From Ophiothrix spiculata (Eukaryota; Echinodermata; Ophiuroidea; Amphilepidida; Ophiotrichidae), in assembly GCA_000969725.1 (NCBI GenBank), contig JXSR01S027597.1: a DNA stretch of 39,079 nucleotides; one strand, 5' to 3'. This document shows positions 1-11,420 of the stretch, one piece after another (within the stretch, counting starts at the first letter, position 1; every line of letters begins with the position of its first letter). A program made the position numbers and the translations under genes. The notes beneath the pieces were generated by a model that was not told the origin of the DNA, made no database searches, and worked only from the letters and a program-made list of their open reading frames with translations.

Positions 1-608
1 AGGCAAACTTCCAGCTGGATACAAGAGTTACCATCTTTGATCAACTTTGAAGTTTGAAAATCTCCTTAAGATGCTAACTGTAGTTCAAGCTTCTTAGCTC
101 GACATTAAATGTCTTGGTATGACTCGCGACTCGCATTGTAAGACATTTGCAACATAGTAAGATGCAAAGCTCCCCATCTTGTTTCTGGGACAACCACCAA
201 CATGTTGTTTATGATCTTGTCTTGTACATATGTTTGAATCCGTACTCTGGCAACTGAATGGTAATTTGACTGAGAATGCGGCTGTCGAGCCAGTCAAGCG
301 TTGTTCTTTGCTTACGCACAATTTGGCGGCAAAATGTATGATGCGTATTGCGTTGTAGTCAAGTAATAGTAGCGTGCGACAGAACGCACAGCCATAGACA
401 TTGAGTATAGCAGAGTCACTACGCACTCGCGCAGCGTCCGACGGTGTAGGCATGGCGCCCGCGTGGCGCAATCCCCTAACTTAGCCGGATTTTTAGGGTG
501 CAAATAGACAAGTTTCCTATCTGTACTTTCTTTAATCTATGTTTGAATCCTTATAAAGTTACACTTTTGCCAATAAGTGCTGAAAAGGAATGGCAGATTT
601 CCATCCTG
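1..608. other. Unassigned; CpG-richer patch, no supported gene
   Basis: No recognised gene or repeat. About 250-490 is richer in GC and CpG than the surroundings. On the minus strand one frame stays open for about 125 codons (94-471), the longest gap-free frame in the window, but the peptide shows no motif or domain I recognise and has no clear splice context. It could be a decayed transposon fragment, an untranslated first exon, or chance. Confidence 0.4.
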
Positions 609-840
609 TTAGGCCAAGAAAAAAAATTGTTGTGTTGCCCTCAAGTAGAATTTCTGAAAAAATGAGTTGGTCGGTCAGAAAACATTTTTTTTTTTAAATA
701 TTTATTTGAAAAACCACCTAAACTACGAAAAAACACCCAATCTGAGCAAAATTGGGTGCTTTCCCGACCGTATTTTTTTTTTTAAAATTTTTGAATAGGG
801 TTGGTTACTGACAGCAACACAACAATTTTGTTTGGCCTTA
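609..840. mobile_element. MITE with TTA target duplication and GGCCAA ends
   Basis: Inverted ends of about 25 bp start GGCCAAGAAAA at 612 and, read from the other strand, GGCCAAACAAAA at 837. Both run into ATTGTTGTGTTGC. The element is flanked by TTA at 609-611 and 838-840. An internal perfect 8-bp hairpin (CACCCAAT at 734-741, ATTGGGTG at 751-758) sits between two poly-T tracts. At about 226 bp with no coding capacity it fits a MITE. A TTA duplication is typical of PIF/Harbinger-like transposition, an assignment I infer from the TSD alone. A relative with similar ends lies at 31611-31957. Confidence 0.8.
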
Positions 841-841
841 A

Positions 842-1588
842 AGGGAGTTTTAAACTGTTGGACTTGCATACAGAAGAGTCTCTTACTGTACATTGCAGTC
901 AATGTTATTCATATAACTCCTGATTTTTACAAGGCATAACTTCAGCATCTCTTCATCAGGCTTTGTCCTAGAGAGTATGACTAAGGTGTCTGCGATATCT
1001 TCCAGTCCACGGAGCACAGCTCACCTCCAATCTCCCGCCAAAATCTTACGATTCCATCGCAATGATTGATAACACACAATAGACAAAAAAAGTTCCTTTA
1101 ATATGATCCTAATCTTTACTAAACACCCTTAACCACAAAATCCTCTTCATTAAATGTACCTCATCAGAAACGGCAGGTGAAGGGACTGAGAAAAAAAACC
1201 TGACCATTTTTTTTTTACCGACCACACCCAATGAAATCTCCCCATGTCCATGACCTTAATAAAAACAAGAGGTCACTTTGCCATATTTTGGTTAACTTTT
1301 ATCAATTCCATCAAGTTCAAAAGGCGGAAGAAGATCTTTAATCAGATGTTGTTGTACAGAGACTTAAATTTATACTCAACTATTGTCCCCTTCTAAAAAG
1401 GTCAAATCCAGGGTTTTACCCAATGCATCTTCCCTCCTGGTTATTATTTTTGAGTATTTTGTGGTGTGAAAATCATGGGCTAACCTGTGGTGTATTCACG
1501 GGGGTGACACCCTTGTTGTATTTTGGGTAGGAGTGTTTTGTGAAACAAGTGTATTGAAAAAATGATAATTATTGCAGATGTAGTTATA
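842..1588. other. Unassigned AT-rich sequence
   Basis: I see no gene, RNA or delimited repeat. There are short homopolymer runs and a small GGGTG/CACCC inverted repeat near 1500. Frames on both strands are short and broken by many stops. Confidence 0.5.
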
Positions 1589-1922
1589 CCCTGGTCACAT
1601 TTACCATGCCAGTGTGATTACATCATGTGTACTGTTTTATGCTTACCGGAGACCACATGACAACGGCTGGTGTCCTTACAGAGATCGGGATGTGTTTTGA
1701 GTTGGAGAGGGACCAAAAACATGCTGCAATGAGTTAACTGAGGAGATAAAACCTGCGGACGTATTAACAATGTCTTATGTTATGGTCTTGTAACAAATGG
1801 CAGTCGACCAATGACAAATCGGGCAATGCAAACAATCACCGATGTTAGACTGATGTTCCGGTCTAGCGACCTCCCGTAGATTACCAGACATTGGTTGACG
1901 GCCGGTAGTTATGTGACCAAGG
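1589..1922. mobile_element. Probable MITE with CCTGGTCACAT-type ends
   Basis: The left end reads CCCTGGTCACAT and the right end ATGTGACCAAGG, an imperfect inverted repeat of about 11 bp. The interior is somewhat GC-richer than the flanks. A phrase near the right end (ACGGCCGGTAGTTATGTGACCA, starting near 1899) recurs with changes near 2252, so either the element is larger or a second, broken copy lies beside it. I cannot identify a TSD, so the boundaries are provisional. Confidence 0.45.
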
Positions 1923-2619
1923 CATCACTAAGCTTAACATTTTGACCATTACTAATCCCTAAATAAATGGAAGGAAGAAATTATACCATAGACAAGGTAC
2001 CCACCATGAATGTGAGGGACACCCCCTGGTCCATCTCATGATAGGAGACTGTAACCATACAAGAGAGGAGATCAAACAGCATTAGCCTAGCCCGAAGCCA
2101 CGCACGGACAATGCTCTATCAAAACAAATGCGGGCAGCATTTTTGTTTCTGATTTCCTCTGGCCCTTTTATTTTAGCGTCTTCTATTCAGCAAAGCAATT
2201 GTAATATAATGTCCGCGTTTGGGGCGTCCAGCCACAAATCAATTGTACAAACGGCCGGTAGCTAAACGACCATATTGACTCTGTGAATAGATTCATTAAC
2301 ACTTAATAATAAATGCATGGTGGATTTACATTCAAGTTTTTTAAGATTGAAGGAATAAAAGTAATTAGATCGTGGTATCTTAATGATCTAAGACCAGAGT
2401 GGACAATTACTAATTCCGTTTATTACTTCCAGCCAAACTGATTACATATTCAAATTTTTGTTGTGTTTAAGTATCGGCATGCACTTTCTTCCTCTTTGAA
2501 ATAAACTTTATCAGATGATCAAATTTAAAGCAAAATGTCATGGATTGTCGCATGGAAATATGTTTCCTTTTACTGGACAATAATTGACACGTGTATGTAA
2601 TGTATATATGATGTAGAAA
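1923..2619. other. Unassigned AT-rich sequence
   Basis: No gene is supported. Around 2225-2290 is a fragment resembling the right end of the preceding element (GGCCGGTAGCTAAACGACCA). The rest is AT-rich sequence with no delimited structure. Confidence 0.45.
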
Positions 2620-2624
2620 ATACT

Positions 2625-2716
2625 AGGAGAGGGTAGCTTTTAACTTGTTAAGCTTAAATTTGTGGTTAAGCTTATGATAGTGAGAAATCCAGGGTTCGAG
2701 TCCCTATTCGGCCAGG
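2625..2716 (+). repeat. tRNA-like remnant, possible SINE head
   Basis: A T-arm-like hairpin is clear: AGGG, loop TTCGAGT, CCCT at about 2691-2705. It includes a good internal B-box (GGTTCGAGTCC). Upstream is a plausible but weak A-box (TGGTTAAGC at about 2663). I cannot fold a complete cloverleaf, so this is not a functional tRNA call. A decayed tRNA pseudogene or SINE head fits best. Confidence 0.35.
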
Positions 2717-2795
2717 ATTTTTTTCTTTGTCTTATTCAGTTATTGTTATTAATGTTCTAGTGTATGATGCGCATTTCTCCATCCCTTCATCTTCA

Positions 2796-3056
2796 AAATC
2801 AAATCAAATCAAATCACTTTATTCACAATATCATACATACAGGTTTCATAAAAAACATAGATAACTTAGAACATGACAATGATATTGTGGGAATGGTCAA
2901 AAGGCCAAGAAGGCCCGAAGGGACCATCCCCTGAAAAACAATGTTTCAAACACACAAAACTCAACTTAAAAGGGATACAAAATACATACAAAAACCAAAC
3001 AAAGCACTAAAAGGGGACAACATAACAAGAAACATGCCAATCTTATGATATTGATT
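2796..3056 (-). mobile_element. 3' end of a non-LTR retrotransposon (LINE-like), 5'-truncated
   Basis: Read on the minus strand, this ends with an AATAAA signal (2818-2823) followed at once by a short tandem tail of GATTT units (2796-2815). That layout is typical of non-LTR retrotransposon 3' ends that finish in a microsatellite rather than poly-A. The AT-rich sequence upstream on that strand looks like 3' UTR. I see no reverse-transcriptase frame further up, so the copy is 5'-truncated. The exact 5' boundary is uncertain and family assignment needs a repeat library. Confidence 0.6.
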
Positions 3057-3119
3057 AAGTTTTCTCACACTTGGAAAGTTTTGATGGTTGGTACATTTAT
3101 GTGATTAACAAACAGATAA

Positions 3120-3670
3120 GATACAACACAAGGAACAAGTTTTTCTTTGAGTAAATCCGTCTTGCTAAAATTATCTAGCCTAGACCTACGTTGTTTAAAT
3201 TATCTCATCTAGGTAAGCTTAACTTAAGTGTAAGTTCCGTAAACACAAAAACATAAAATTTAAATTCTACAAATGATTTTTTTAGTCTGTACACCTGTGC
3301 ATTAAGTCCTTTGAGTAAATCTCTTGCTAAAAGAGCCCTAGCCTAGGCCTAGGCCAGGGGCCTAAGCCTCAAGTTATCAACTATAGCATAATTATAGCTA
3401 AGCTTAACTGAAGCATGAATTTAGAATTCCCTGAACATAAAATGAAATTCTACAACTGTCATTGCCTGGCATAATATCTGTACCTCCCTGCATCAAGGTT
3501 GTTTTTTGTTTTGTTTTTTGAGAATATTTTTTGATAAAAATACCCAAGCCTAGGCCTATGCGGTTTCGGTTATCTACTCAAGCTAGCTAGGGAAGCTTAA
3601 CTTAAGCTTAAGTTTAGAAATGAAGCATATATGAAATTCTACAGATGTCATTGCCTGACACTTGTCTTTC
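3120..3670. repeat. Three diverged tandem copies of a roughly 190-bp unit
   Basis: The landmark AAGCTTAACT recurs at 3215, 3400 and 3593, giving spacings of 185 and 193. Each copy is preceded by a CCTAG/TAGGCCTA-rich segment and followed by a GAAATTCTACAA-type segment; the last two also share GTCATTGCCTG. Copies differ by substitutions and indels, so the array is old. The region 3340-3365 is a dense run of AGGCCT-type words. No open frame spans the copies. Confidence 0.7.
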
Positions 3671-5172
3671 CAATGTCCTTTGTAAAAATCACGAAAGTGC
3701 AATGATCGAATCTGATTTTTTCAACTTACAAAGGCGTCAAATAAAGTCTCTAAACTCAAAACTGTGATTCAATTTGAGATTTCAAAATGATGAAAAGAAA
3801 CAAAAATTCATTCAGATAAATAGATTTGGCATAATGATGACCTGTCGTCTATAAAAGAGAAACTTCCTGATTCTCACACTGGGGCAATGCCCGACGGAAT
3901 TCGCTCTCGCATCATGGTATAACAATGCGAGTTTTGGAATCCGAAAAATAAGTAAATACCTTCGGTCAAAAACTTTGTTTTGTTGTCCTTATCACAAAAA
4001 GCTGTACTTTTTTTGTGTGCCATCTGATGAATCGTAGTGATGAATAGAATTATTTTACACTGGTGTAGTTCAATTGTTATACTCAAGCCCAGAGGTGAAT
4101 CGTCTAATAAAAGAGCTTTTGACGCACAAGAACCAAATAAAGTGCTTTAATTCTATACTCTGAGATTAGGATGTGCAAGGATTTATCCCCGTAGGCAAAC
4201 TTTTTTCTCTTTTTTTCCTTTCATATTTTGATATCAAAAGGAGCCACAGAATAGAACCCAAACCAAACACCAATCTCTTACACATAACATCATTACACTT
4301 CAGTGAGCAGATTTATATAGTTTTTGAATAGGACAAAGTTGTTGAAGAGATGGATTTGATCAAGTATGTGGTTGGAGCCCAGAGGGGTCAATCGCTTCTC
4401 TCACAAGAGTTTTGTCATTCACCTTAAACTTGATGAGATAATTACTTCGCTATTTTCCGCAACTATGAACTTACTTTATTAATGAGTAAATGCACTTCTT
4501 TTCAGGTGTTATGGAGATATAAGTCACACAAGATATTGAGATATGCACAAGTCATTGGATTATTTCCAAACAGTGAATACCAGTATTTATCTTTAAAAAA
4601 AAGTCTTTGAAATTTGATCAAATTTAAATTTATTTCAATTTCAATCACCCATAAAGCTCATCAAATTATGTTGTCACTGATTTTGGTATATAGGATAAAG
4701 GTTTCCCTATAGATATGAATTAGAGGGCCACTAGAGATGTTTTGAGCATCATCATCACCCAATTTTTGTCACAAAAAGTTTTGAGCCAAGAAGGAACTTC
4801 TTTTAAGAAGTTAAAAAACTCTCCATTATTATGATATCAGAAGCATTCCAGCTGATTTTAGGGGCCATGAGTGTTCAAAGTATCAAAACCCAGAAATAAG
4901 AATGTCGTCGTCCTTAATCAAAGAGTACCTAAAAGTATAAAGCAGAAATACAAAATCGCTCATAAAATGAACACAGATCAACATATTTGACCAAAATTTG
5001 AAACTAAAGGCATGATAGTGATGGTCTTTCATATCTTAATTTAAATTTTGAAAAATCTGACCATGCTTCTGCAAGAAAAGTGTGTGAAACATATGTTTTC
5101 ATTACTTAGCCTAATTAAGAAAATGGGAAGCCTACATGTGACTGATGCTCATATGGGACTGATACTACGGAG
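3671..5172. other. Unassigned AT-rich sequence
   Basis: No gene is supported. A short phrase (AGCCCAGAGG followed by AATCG) occurs near 4087 and again near 4377 and may be a trace of an old duplication. The frame beginning near 5048 continues into the tandem repeat that follows and is not credible as coding sequence. Confidence 0.45.
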
Positions 5173-5408
5173 AGGGTCACCCCCGGGGAGAGGGTACCAT
5201 ATCCTTGCTCCCTCCCTGGGATCCACCCACTATAACTCATGCATAAAAACTTGTCACGATCCCGGGGAGGGGGCACTTACATATACGAGCAGGGTCACCC
5301 CTGGGGAGAGGGTACCATATCCTTGCTCCCTCCCTGGGATCCACCCACTATAACTCATGCATAAAAACTTGTCACGATCCCGGGGAGGGGGCACTTAGAT
5401 ATACCGAG
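5173..5408. repeat. Two-copy tandem repeat, 118-bp unit, GC-rich
   Basis: The block starting AGGGTCACCCC at 5173 repeats from 5291 at exactly 118 bp. Differences between copies are very few (for example CCCCCGGGG against CCCCTGGGG). The unit contains GGGTACC, CTCCCTGGGATCC and CCCGGGGAGGGGGCACTTA. Near identity argues for a recent duplication or a satellite-like unit. It is much GC-richer than its surroundings. The open frame through it is a by-product of the repeat. Confidence 0.9.
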
Positions 5409-5674
5409 CATGGTACATATATGCCCCGTGGTCAAGATCCATTTTTCCAGGCGGCTCATTAAACCCTCATTTTCAGGATTATTCTTCAGACCCCATTTTG
5501 ATGATAAATACAACATTTTAGATCCAGCTACAGAAATATCAACAATTTGAAATTTTCTAGCTCATAAGAGTGATTGTGGATGAAACTTCAAATATTAGTG
5601 TCTTATTTTTTTGGACCAAATCGGTTCATTGGACACCAGTTTAGACATAGAGGCCTACCTTTCATTTTCAAACT

Positions 5675-5931
5675 TGAGTGCCCAATGGCTTTGCCAGCAC
5701 GGGGCAAGGGGGGCAGACTGCGGAAAATCGAGCGGAAATCGGGACAGCAAGCGGGAAAAATCGGAAAGGACAAGAAAAATGAGAGAGCAGCTGCTAAACA
5801 GAAACATGGGGAAAAAGCAGAAAATTGTGTCAAGAGATGTGCAGAAAACGCGAAATCGGGAAAAATAGGGACGAAATGTCTTTGCCCCCCCCCCCCCGAC
5901 CAAAAAGTCTGGCTACGCCACTGTGAGTGCC
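5675..5931. mobile_element. hAT-like MITE with 8-bp target duplication
   Basis: The 241-bp element (5683-5923) begins CAATGGCTTTGCCAG and its other end, read inward, is CAGTGGCGTAGCCAG. It is flanked by a perfect direct repeat TGAGTGCC at 5675-5682 and 5924-5931. Terminal CAGTGGCGTAGCC and an 8-bp duplication are hallmarks of hAT transposons. The interior is purine-rich and ends in 13 C (5885-5897). Frames through it give Lys/Gly-rich low-complexity peptides and are not genes. No transposase is present, so it would have been mobilised in trans. Confidence 0.9.
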
Positions 5932-6267
5932 CCTACCCTAACAGTTGACTCATTCACCGCAATCAATGTGAAAGTCTCAGTCAAGTTCAACAGAGTATTT
6001 TGATGACTAATTAGAAACTTTCATTGAGGAAGAAGTCTGCAGTTAATTAACGCAACATTTATATCATGAATGTTTCACATCATCAGTGCTACCTAAGATT
6101 AGTTCCCCGTGTGAAAAAAGCACGAGGCTCCTCTCTCACCAGGCAGTCTGGTTCTTATTTGGAGACAAGTGACCCAGTCATGAGAGATGGGAATCTTTTT
6201 TGGATGTACAGCTGATTCATCTGCTGAGTGGAGGTTACATCTCAGTGTGGTCAACATGAATGCAGAT
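5932..6267. other. Unassigned sequence
   Basis: Nothing recognised between the hAT-like element and the next MITE. Confidence 0.45.
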
Positions 6268-6656
6268 GGGCTGCCTCCGGGAGGGGGGGGTACTCAAATT
6301 TGGTTTTGGTAGGGGTGTGCCGCTGGGAAATGTGAAATATTACCCATGTATATACCAACTTTCAAGAAAAAGGGACCCATCCAAATGTCCAATTTTGAGT
6401 CAAATTTATGCATAAATTGAACATTTACCGGGACATTTACGCTAATTTGGCACAAATTTAGGCTGATTTTCGTTTGAAATTAAGACAAAAATCCAAATTT
6501 TCCGCCATTTTGATGCAATTTTTAGATCCATCAAAATACCACACTTTGCAAAGGAAAAGGACCCATTGGCATACCAGACAGCCTGATATTGCTACCTAAG
6601 TTTGCGGCACATCCCCGTAATCACTTCTGTACTAAGTACCCCTCCCGGGGGCTGCC
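6268..6656. mobile_element. GC-ended MITE (GGGGGTACTCAAATTTGG type), 8-bp TSD
   Basis: The 373-bp element (6276-6648) has inverted ends: left CCGGGAGGGG followed by TACT, right AGTACCCCTCCCGG. The flanking direct repeat is GGGCTGCC (6268-6275 and 6649-6656). The left interior reads TACTCAAATTTGGTTTTGG, shared almost exactly with the element at 28474 and with changes at 27231, so this is a family. A second inner inverted pair (GTGCCGC near 6318, GCGGCAC near 6604) strengthens the fold. The 8-bp duplication suggests hAT-type mobilisation. There is no coding capacity. Confidence 0.87.
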
Positions 6657-9293
6657 ACTGGTATCTGTAGAGTGTTTCTTTTTTGTGTCCTACATCTGCA
6701 AGAAATGTGTGCTCTCCATATGGTAGGATGCCTTGTATCAAAGAATCAAAAGTCTGAGTGTTGGTCCAATTTTAAAACTGATCTCTTGGGTTTTTTCATA
6801 CATTTCTGGAGATAATGAGTTGATATTGAAGCTGAAAGTAGAATTCATGTTGAGCTCATCTGGTGAACAGGATGTATAAACTCTTCAAGGATTTCATTTG
6901 AAGTACATCCTCTTCTTTGTCTTTGAACCCTTTTGTGTCTTGAACTTCACCTGGTCAACATATGTGTTGAAAATCCTGACATCATGTCCAAAGTCCTGCT
7001 GGTTGGTCATAGATGCCTAAAAGCAAAGCATGGATCCATAGCGTGTAGAAGATGTTTTCTAATTACCTAAACCAAATACTGAAGAGTGAGCTGTCCTATT
7101 CTTGAAAATAGGTCTAACAATGTCCATAGCACTAATTTTTGTTTATGATGCAGTTATATCCAAAACCATTTTGTGTTCATTCATTGGGATGGGTAGGTCT
7201 AAAGAAACCTGAGACAGAGATCCAAGTGTTTGGAATATCAACTCTGGTGAAGAATTGTAGATTCCACAATCCCAGACCACTACATGTAGCAATGGCTGGT
7301 AACATTCAATAATCCTAGCCTGCCCTATAGAGTCTTAACAAAATCCACTAAGTATGTGAACTTAAAAAAGTGCACAAAGTCCAAATATATTGTCCAGATA
7401 ATTACGGAATTGCTATCCTCCTTTGGAATGGATTAGTGAGTCAAACAGCAAAAGCCCAGAAAAACTTGGTTCTTATCCCATACTGACCGTTCCTTCTTTT
7501 TTTTTTTTTTGCTTTAGAGGTATAAACAGAGATGTGCTAGAAATGGGAAGGAAAGAAACTTTTTGGAACAGAGGCTGTACTTCAATGTGCAATTATTACA
7601 TTGCTCTTGGTATATTCTTATTATGTGGGTAGTTCAATAACCAGAAACCAAAATGTGCTTTTCACCAACAAGTGGAGACTGGATGCAAAGTTCTAGGACA
7701 CCTCTTTTACCAAGATATAGTTCCTTCTTTCCATGGTGCAAAGTCACCATGACTAAACAACTTCCTGGCTCTCTTGTATTTACCAAAAGATTGTAAGAAA
7801 TGTCAGGTTTCAGTCAACAAACTCATTTTGAAACATTTTTGTTATTAATTATGATACAAATCTATTGACATGCCTAAGGTCTGGGCCCAAGGGATGGGTC
7901 CAAAGTTCATTTGAGAGCAGGAAGCAGGGAGATCCTTGCCCATGGGTGTCTGAAACTGTAGGGAAGAAACGAGGAGAGGAGATCCACTCCCTGAAGGCCC
8001 AATGATAGAGCAAGGCTAGAGGAGGGAGGGAGGGGAGATACAGGATCAAAAACTCCCCCTGTGCATGCGTCCAACCGGAAAAGGACAAAGTTCAAAGAAT
8101 CTTGGGGCAATCAGATAAAATGGATGGACTTTGTCAAGAAGGATGAGAACAGGGGATGTTAGGACAATTGGGGGTTCATGACAGGTCATTGAGGTTCATC
8201 GGTGCTATAGAGCTTGTTAATTGTCTTTCTTTCAATTAATGAGAAAGATGCCTCAAGGCAAAAGAAGTACGAAGAATAGCACTGCCAAGTTTTGTCAAGG
8301 GAATCGTGAGTTTAAAACAGATACCGGAGCAGGTGTATCGGAGTGAAAAAAGTTGTGATTCATAAAATGGAATCAGGCAGAAAATCAGACTAATTAAATC
8401 CGAGCGATTCTCTCTTGTGATGCCTTTGATGCCATTCAAAGGTATGCAGAAATATGCACTTCTGATGAAAATGTAAACTTAAAGTTATTCATCAATTAGT
8501 TGTTTTTCGTCTTATTATAGTGTGGTGGTCACGTATTGTGTGTGTATATTTATCGAATTGGAGAGCATTGAAGTGTCGAAAAATGATGAAAAGTTTGATT
8601 GTTGAACTTGGATTTATTGATTACTTTTAATTGTTATTTTGATCATAAATTGGCTAAAGTGGTGTTAGATAATGAATGGAGCAAATATCAGTCGGACAGG
8701 TCGGGTCATCCGGAGTTAAGGGCATGCCTGGAGCAAGGCCATATAAGGGTGGTGGACTGACAGAGCACGCTCAGTAGGATCCTATGAAATAATTAACTGG
8801 AAGAGGAAATGATCACTTAGTACCTGATAGGGATGAAAACTTGAAGGCATTTTATTTGGGTTGTTGTCTTCCAAGTTGATTGTGATGTTTTTTGCAAAGC
8901 AGAATTTGATAAACAATATGAGGAAAAAATTCCCTTGAAAGTTAAAGTTTTGTTTTCTAATCGGATGCCAATTTGATTTTTCATGATGCTTAAGGCTACA
9001 GTCCCTAAATGGGTGCCATTTTTGCCAACGGCGTCTTTACTGCAACTTTTTACCTACTTACACATATCAGAATAATACAATTTTGACTCTGAGTTCGCGC
9101 TGTTTGAGCTGTGAATAGCCTGATTTTAGTATCTACATTATCTACATTTTGTCTGATATACGCATTCGCATAATTTACTTACAAATTGAGCATTCCAATG
9201 AGGCAAAAATTGCAATTTTTATGTAAACAAAAGAAAAATATTATACGGCATTCTAATATTTATGTTTTAGATTTTAGTTCACCATCTCAACGC
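6657..9293. other. Unassigned 2.6-kb stretch
   Basis: I find no supported gene. It contains poly-T near 7498-7511 and a purine-rich, GC-moderate patch at 7900-8050. On the minus strand that patch has a polypyrimidine tract and CAG resembling a splice acceptor (about 7958-7985), but the frame after it is short and unrecognised. From about 8990 a TTAAGGCTACAG phrase could be the left end of a mobile element whose right end might be near 9841 (see findings). Confidence 0.4.
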
Positions 9294-9381
9294 TGCCTTA
9301 AAAGCTCAGCGGTAGATCTCTCGCTTCGTAATGCATGACTAACCCCCGCCATAATCCATGGTTCGAGTCCCCGCAAAGGCA
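9294..9381 (+). repeat. tRNA-like sequence (tRNA pseudogene or SINE head)
   Basis: An A-box-like AAGCTCAGCGG at 9302-9312 and a consensus B-box GGTTCGAGTCC at 9360-9370 are spaced as in a tRNA. The ends TGCCTTA and AAAGGCA can pair as an acceptor stem at 6 of 7 positions. The anticodon arm does not fold properly and the T stem has mismatches, so a working tRNA is unlikely. It reads as a pol III promoter remnant: a tRNA pseudogene or the 5' part of a tRNA-derived SINE running into 9382-9500. Confidence 0.5.
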
Positions 9382-11420
9382 GTGGAAACTATTTATCTTT
9401 TCATGATTGAAAACTTGAATAGTGAGGATTCGCATTTTCCTAAGCATGTGGATTCCTCGTACCCTTAATGGTATAGGATCCAAATCACATTCTCATCCCC
9501 CAAGGTTCAACCAGACTGAGTAGTAGGTCTACCTGATGATTTTTATGTCAAATTAAATCCCATATTTTTCTGGTTATATTTCAAAATTTCACCTCCAAAT
9601 ATTTATAGTTTAAAAGATACTTACTGCATAATATAATTAATTGGTATAAGGGACCTACCAATTTTCTATTTATGAATTAACGTAACAGCCTCATCCCCAG
9701 AGTTGGGTACTTTCTTTTGCATTTGGAAAATAAATAAGAAGCAACCTAAGGGTTAAACCTCACAAAATGCATTTCAGAGGTCAAGGTCAAGTAGTTAAAA
9801 GTAAATTATGCACATGTTAAAGTAGGAGCCTACACCTTTAATAGCATGTTTAAAAACACAAAAAAACAATATAAATATTAAATATTAAATTAATAACAAA
9901 AAAATCCCGGGCGAAAAATGTATACCGAATGTGTCAAAAAAACTGCAATAGTTAAATAAAAGCCATATTTTAAGAACAAGAGATGCCATGAACATGAAAT
10001 GTATATATCTAAATAGATCACAGATTTATCTTTAAAATGGTGAAAGAATGAGGAAAATTGATAAAGGCGTCATGGAGATACACTTATTTGAATAGGAAGG
10101 CATAAAAACAGTTCTGTCCAACTGTCGTGCATATGTTTTATTCAATACGTAGGACACAATTATGACATACTCTTTTCTCTTTGGTTTGGGTGTGTTGAAA
10201 GGGTCCGTTTGAGCTTGATGGCCCTGAATATTCAATATTCGGTTGAACGTGGACTGGGACACATGTGGCAGAGGTTTTCTTTGGGGAGCCACTTCGGGAT
10301 CCCTTGCCTGACGAACTCATCGATGTTTCTCCTGCTTCTTGCCGTTCGCGGTCTTCAAGATCTCTCTTTATTTAGTTTATGGACTGTTCTTGTTCTTTTG
10401 AATTTTGCCTGAATTCATAGATGTTGGATGCACATGGTACACCCGATTGGGAGAATGCCCCCCGGAATCTCCGTTTTACTTCTGCATGAGATTTGGTGGT
10501 AAAATAAACCCCAGCAATAAGAGCGCGTTGCTCGTTTGTGAACTGTTATTGAGGCATTTTAAACAGTGACTGATTGATAAGCTCTCCCTTCTAAGACAGT
10601 ACCCCAAACGTGTCATTTTGCATTTGGAAAGACCCCCTAAATTATCTTTTATATGTAAATTAATAGATTAAGAGGAGATTTTTACTGGAGCAAGGTAATA
10701 GAGGTGCATGCACGAAATTCAATTCAATATTGGTACTTACTCGTTATGAACTGTCGTTTGACGAGGCATGCTCATTTGGACAGTACTGTTTTCATACCAT
10801 AATATTCAAATAAGGATATCTTCGCAATACCTTTATCAATTTGCACCATTCTTTCACCCTTTGAAAGCTTTATTCATGATCTAATTAGAAATTAATATTA
10901 TTTGTTTGAAATTACTTTTGTTCTTACAATATGGCTTCCATCTAATTATTGCAGTTTTTTTGACTCGTGTGGTATGCATCATTATTTCATTTTAAAGCCC
11001 AGTTTTTGATATTGCAAGTTTGATAACAGGCCTACTTTCTTTAGAAAAACCGTGAAGAAGAATTTCGGACAAGTTATTCCAAGCATGGCATGTCAAATAG
11101 TTGCCATACATTGCTTTGGTTTATTGGTTCTCCATGAACCAGATAGTCTGGTCCAAAACAATCCCATCCTCCGTATTTCTCATGGGAGAAAACACATTGC
11201 TGACCCTACACAAAACAAGCTGCATCTTTTGCTATTTTACCATGTGTTGTGTATGGTCCTTTGATTGTTTGTTAGTGTCCCTACGCCCTGCGGCACGAAA
11301 ACAGATTATAGCACTTCTTTTCTGTTTTTGAAACACTCGTCTCCTGGGATACGTCCAATAAGGTGCGTATTCTCTCACTATCCATCTTCACCTCTATTCT
11401 TTTTGAAGTTTGTTGGTACT
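9382..11420. other. Unassigned; weak coding-like patch on the minus strand at about 10138-10370
   Basis: Mostly AT-rich with no delimited repeat. The minus strand at about 10370 down to 10138 keeps a frame of roughly 75 codons starting after a TAA and containing an ATG. The product is Ser/Gly/Lys-rich and hydrophilic, ending in CHNC before a stop. A second overlapping frame is also open, which weakens the case. I recognise no family. Confidence 0.35.

Noticed and set aside
94..471. 125-codon minus-strand frame as a gene
   Set aside because: At this AT content stops occur about once per 14 codons, so a few frames of this length are expected by chance in 78 kb of strand. No domain, and no clear promoter or splice sites.
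5048..5353. 101-codon frame
   Set aside because: It continues through the 118-bp tandem duplication, and the second half of the peptide repeats the first.
5574..5948. 124-codon Lys/Gly-rich frame
   Set aside because: It runs through the hAT-like MITE and its purine-rich body; the open frame reflects low complexity.
7849..8088. Exon behind a splice-acceptor-like polypyrimidine tract on the minus strand
   Set aside because: The tract and CAG are plausible, but the following frames are short, overlapping and unrecognised, and no donor is evident.
9294..9381. Functional tRNA gene
   Set aside because: A and B boxes and most of an acceptor stem are present, but the anticodon stem does not pair and the T stem has mismatches.
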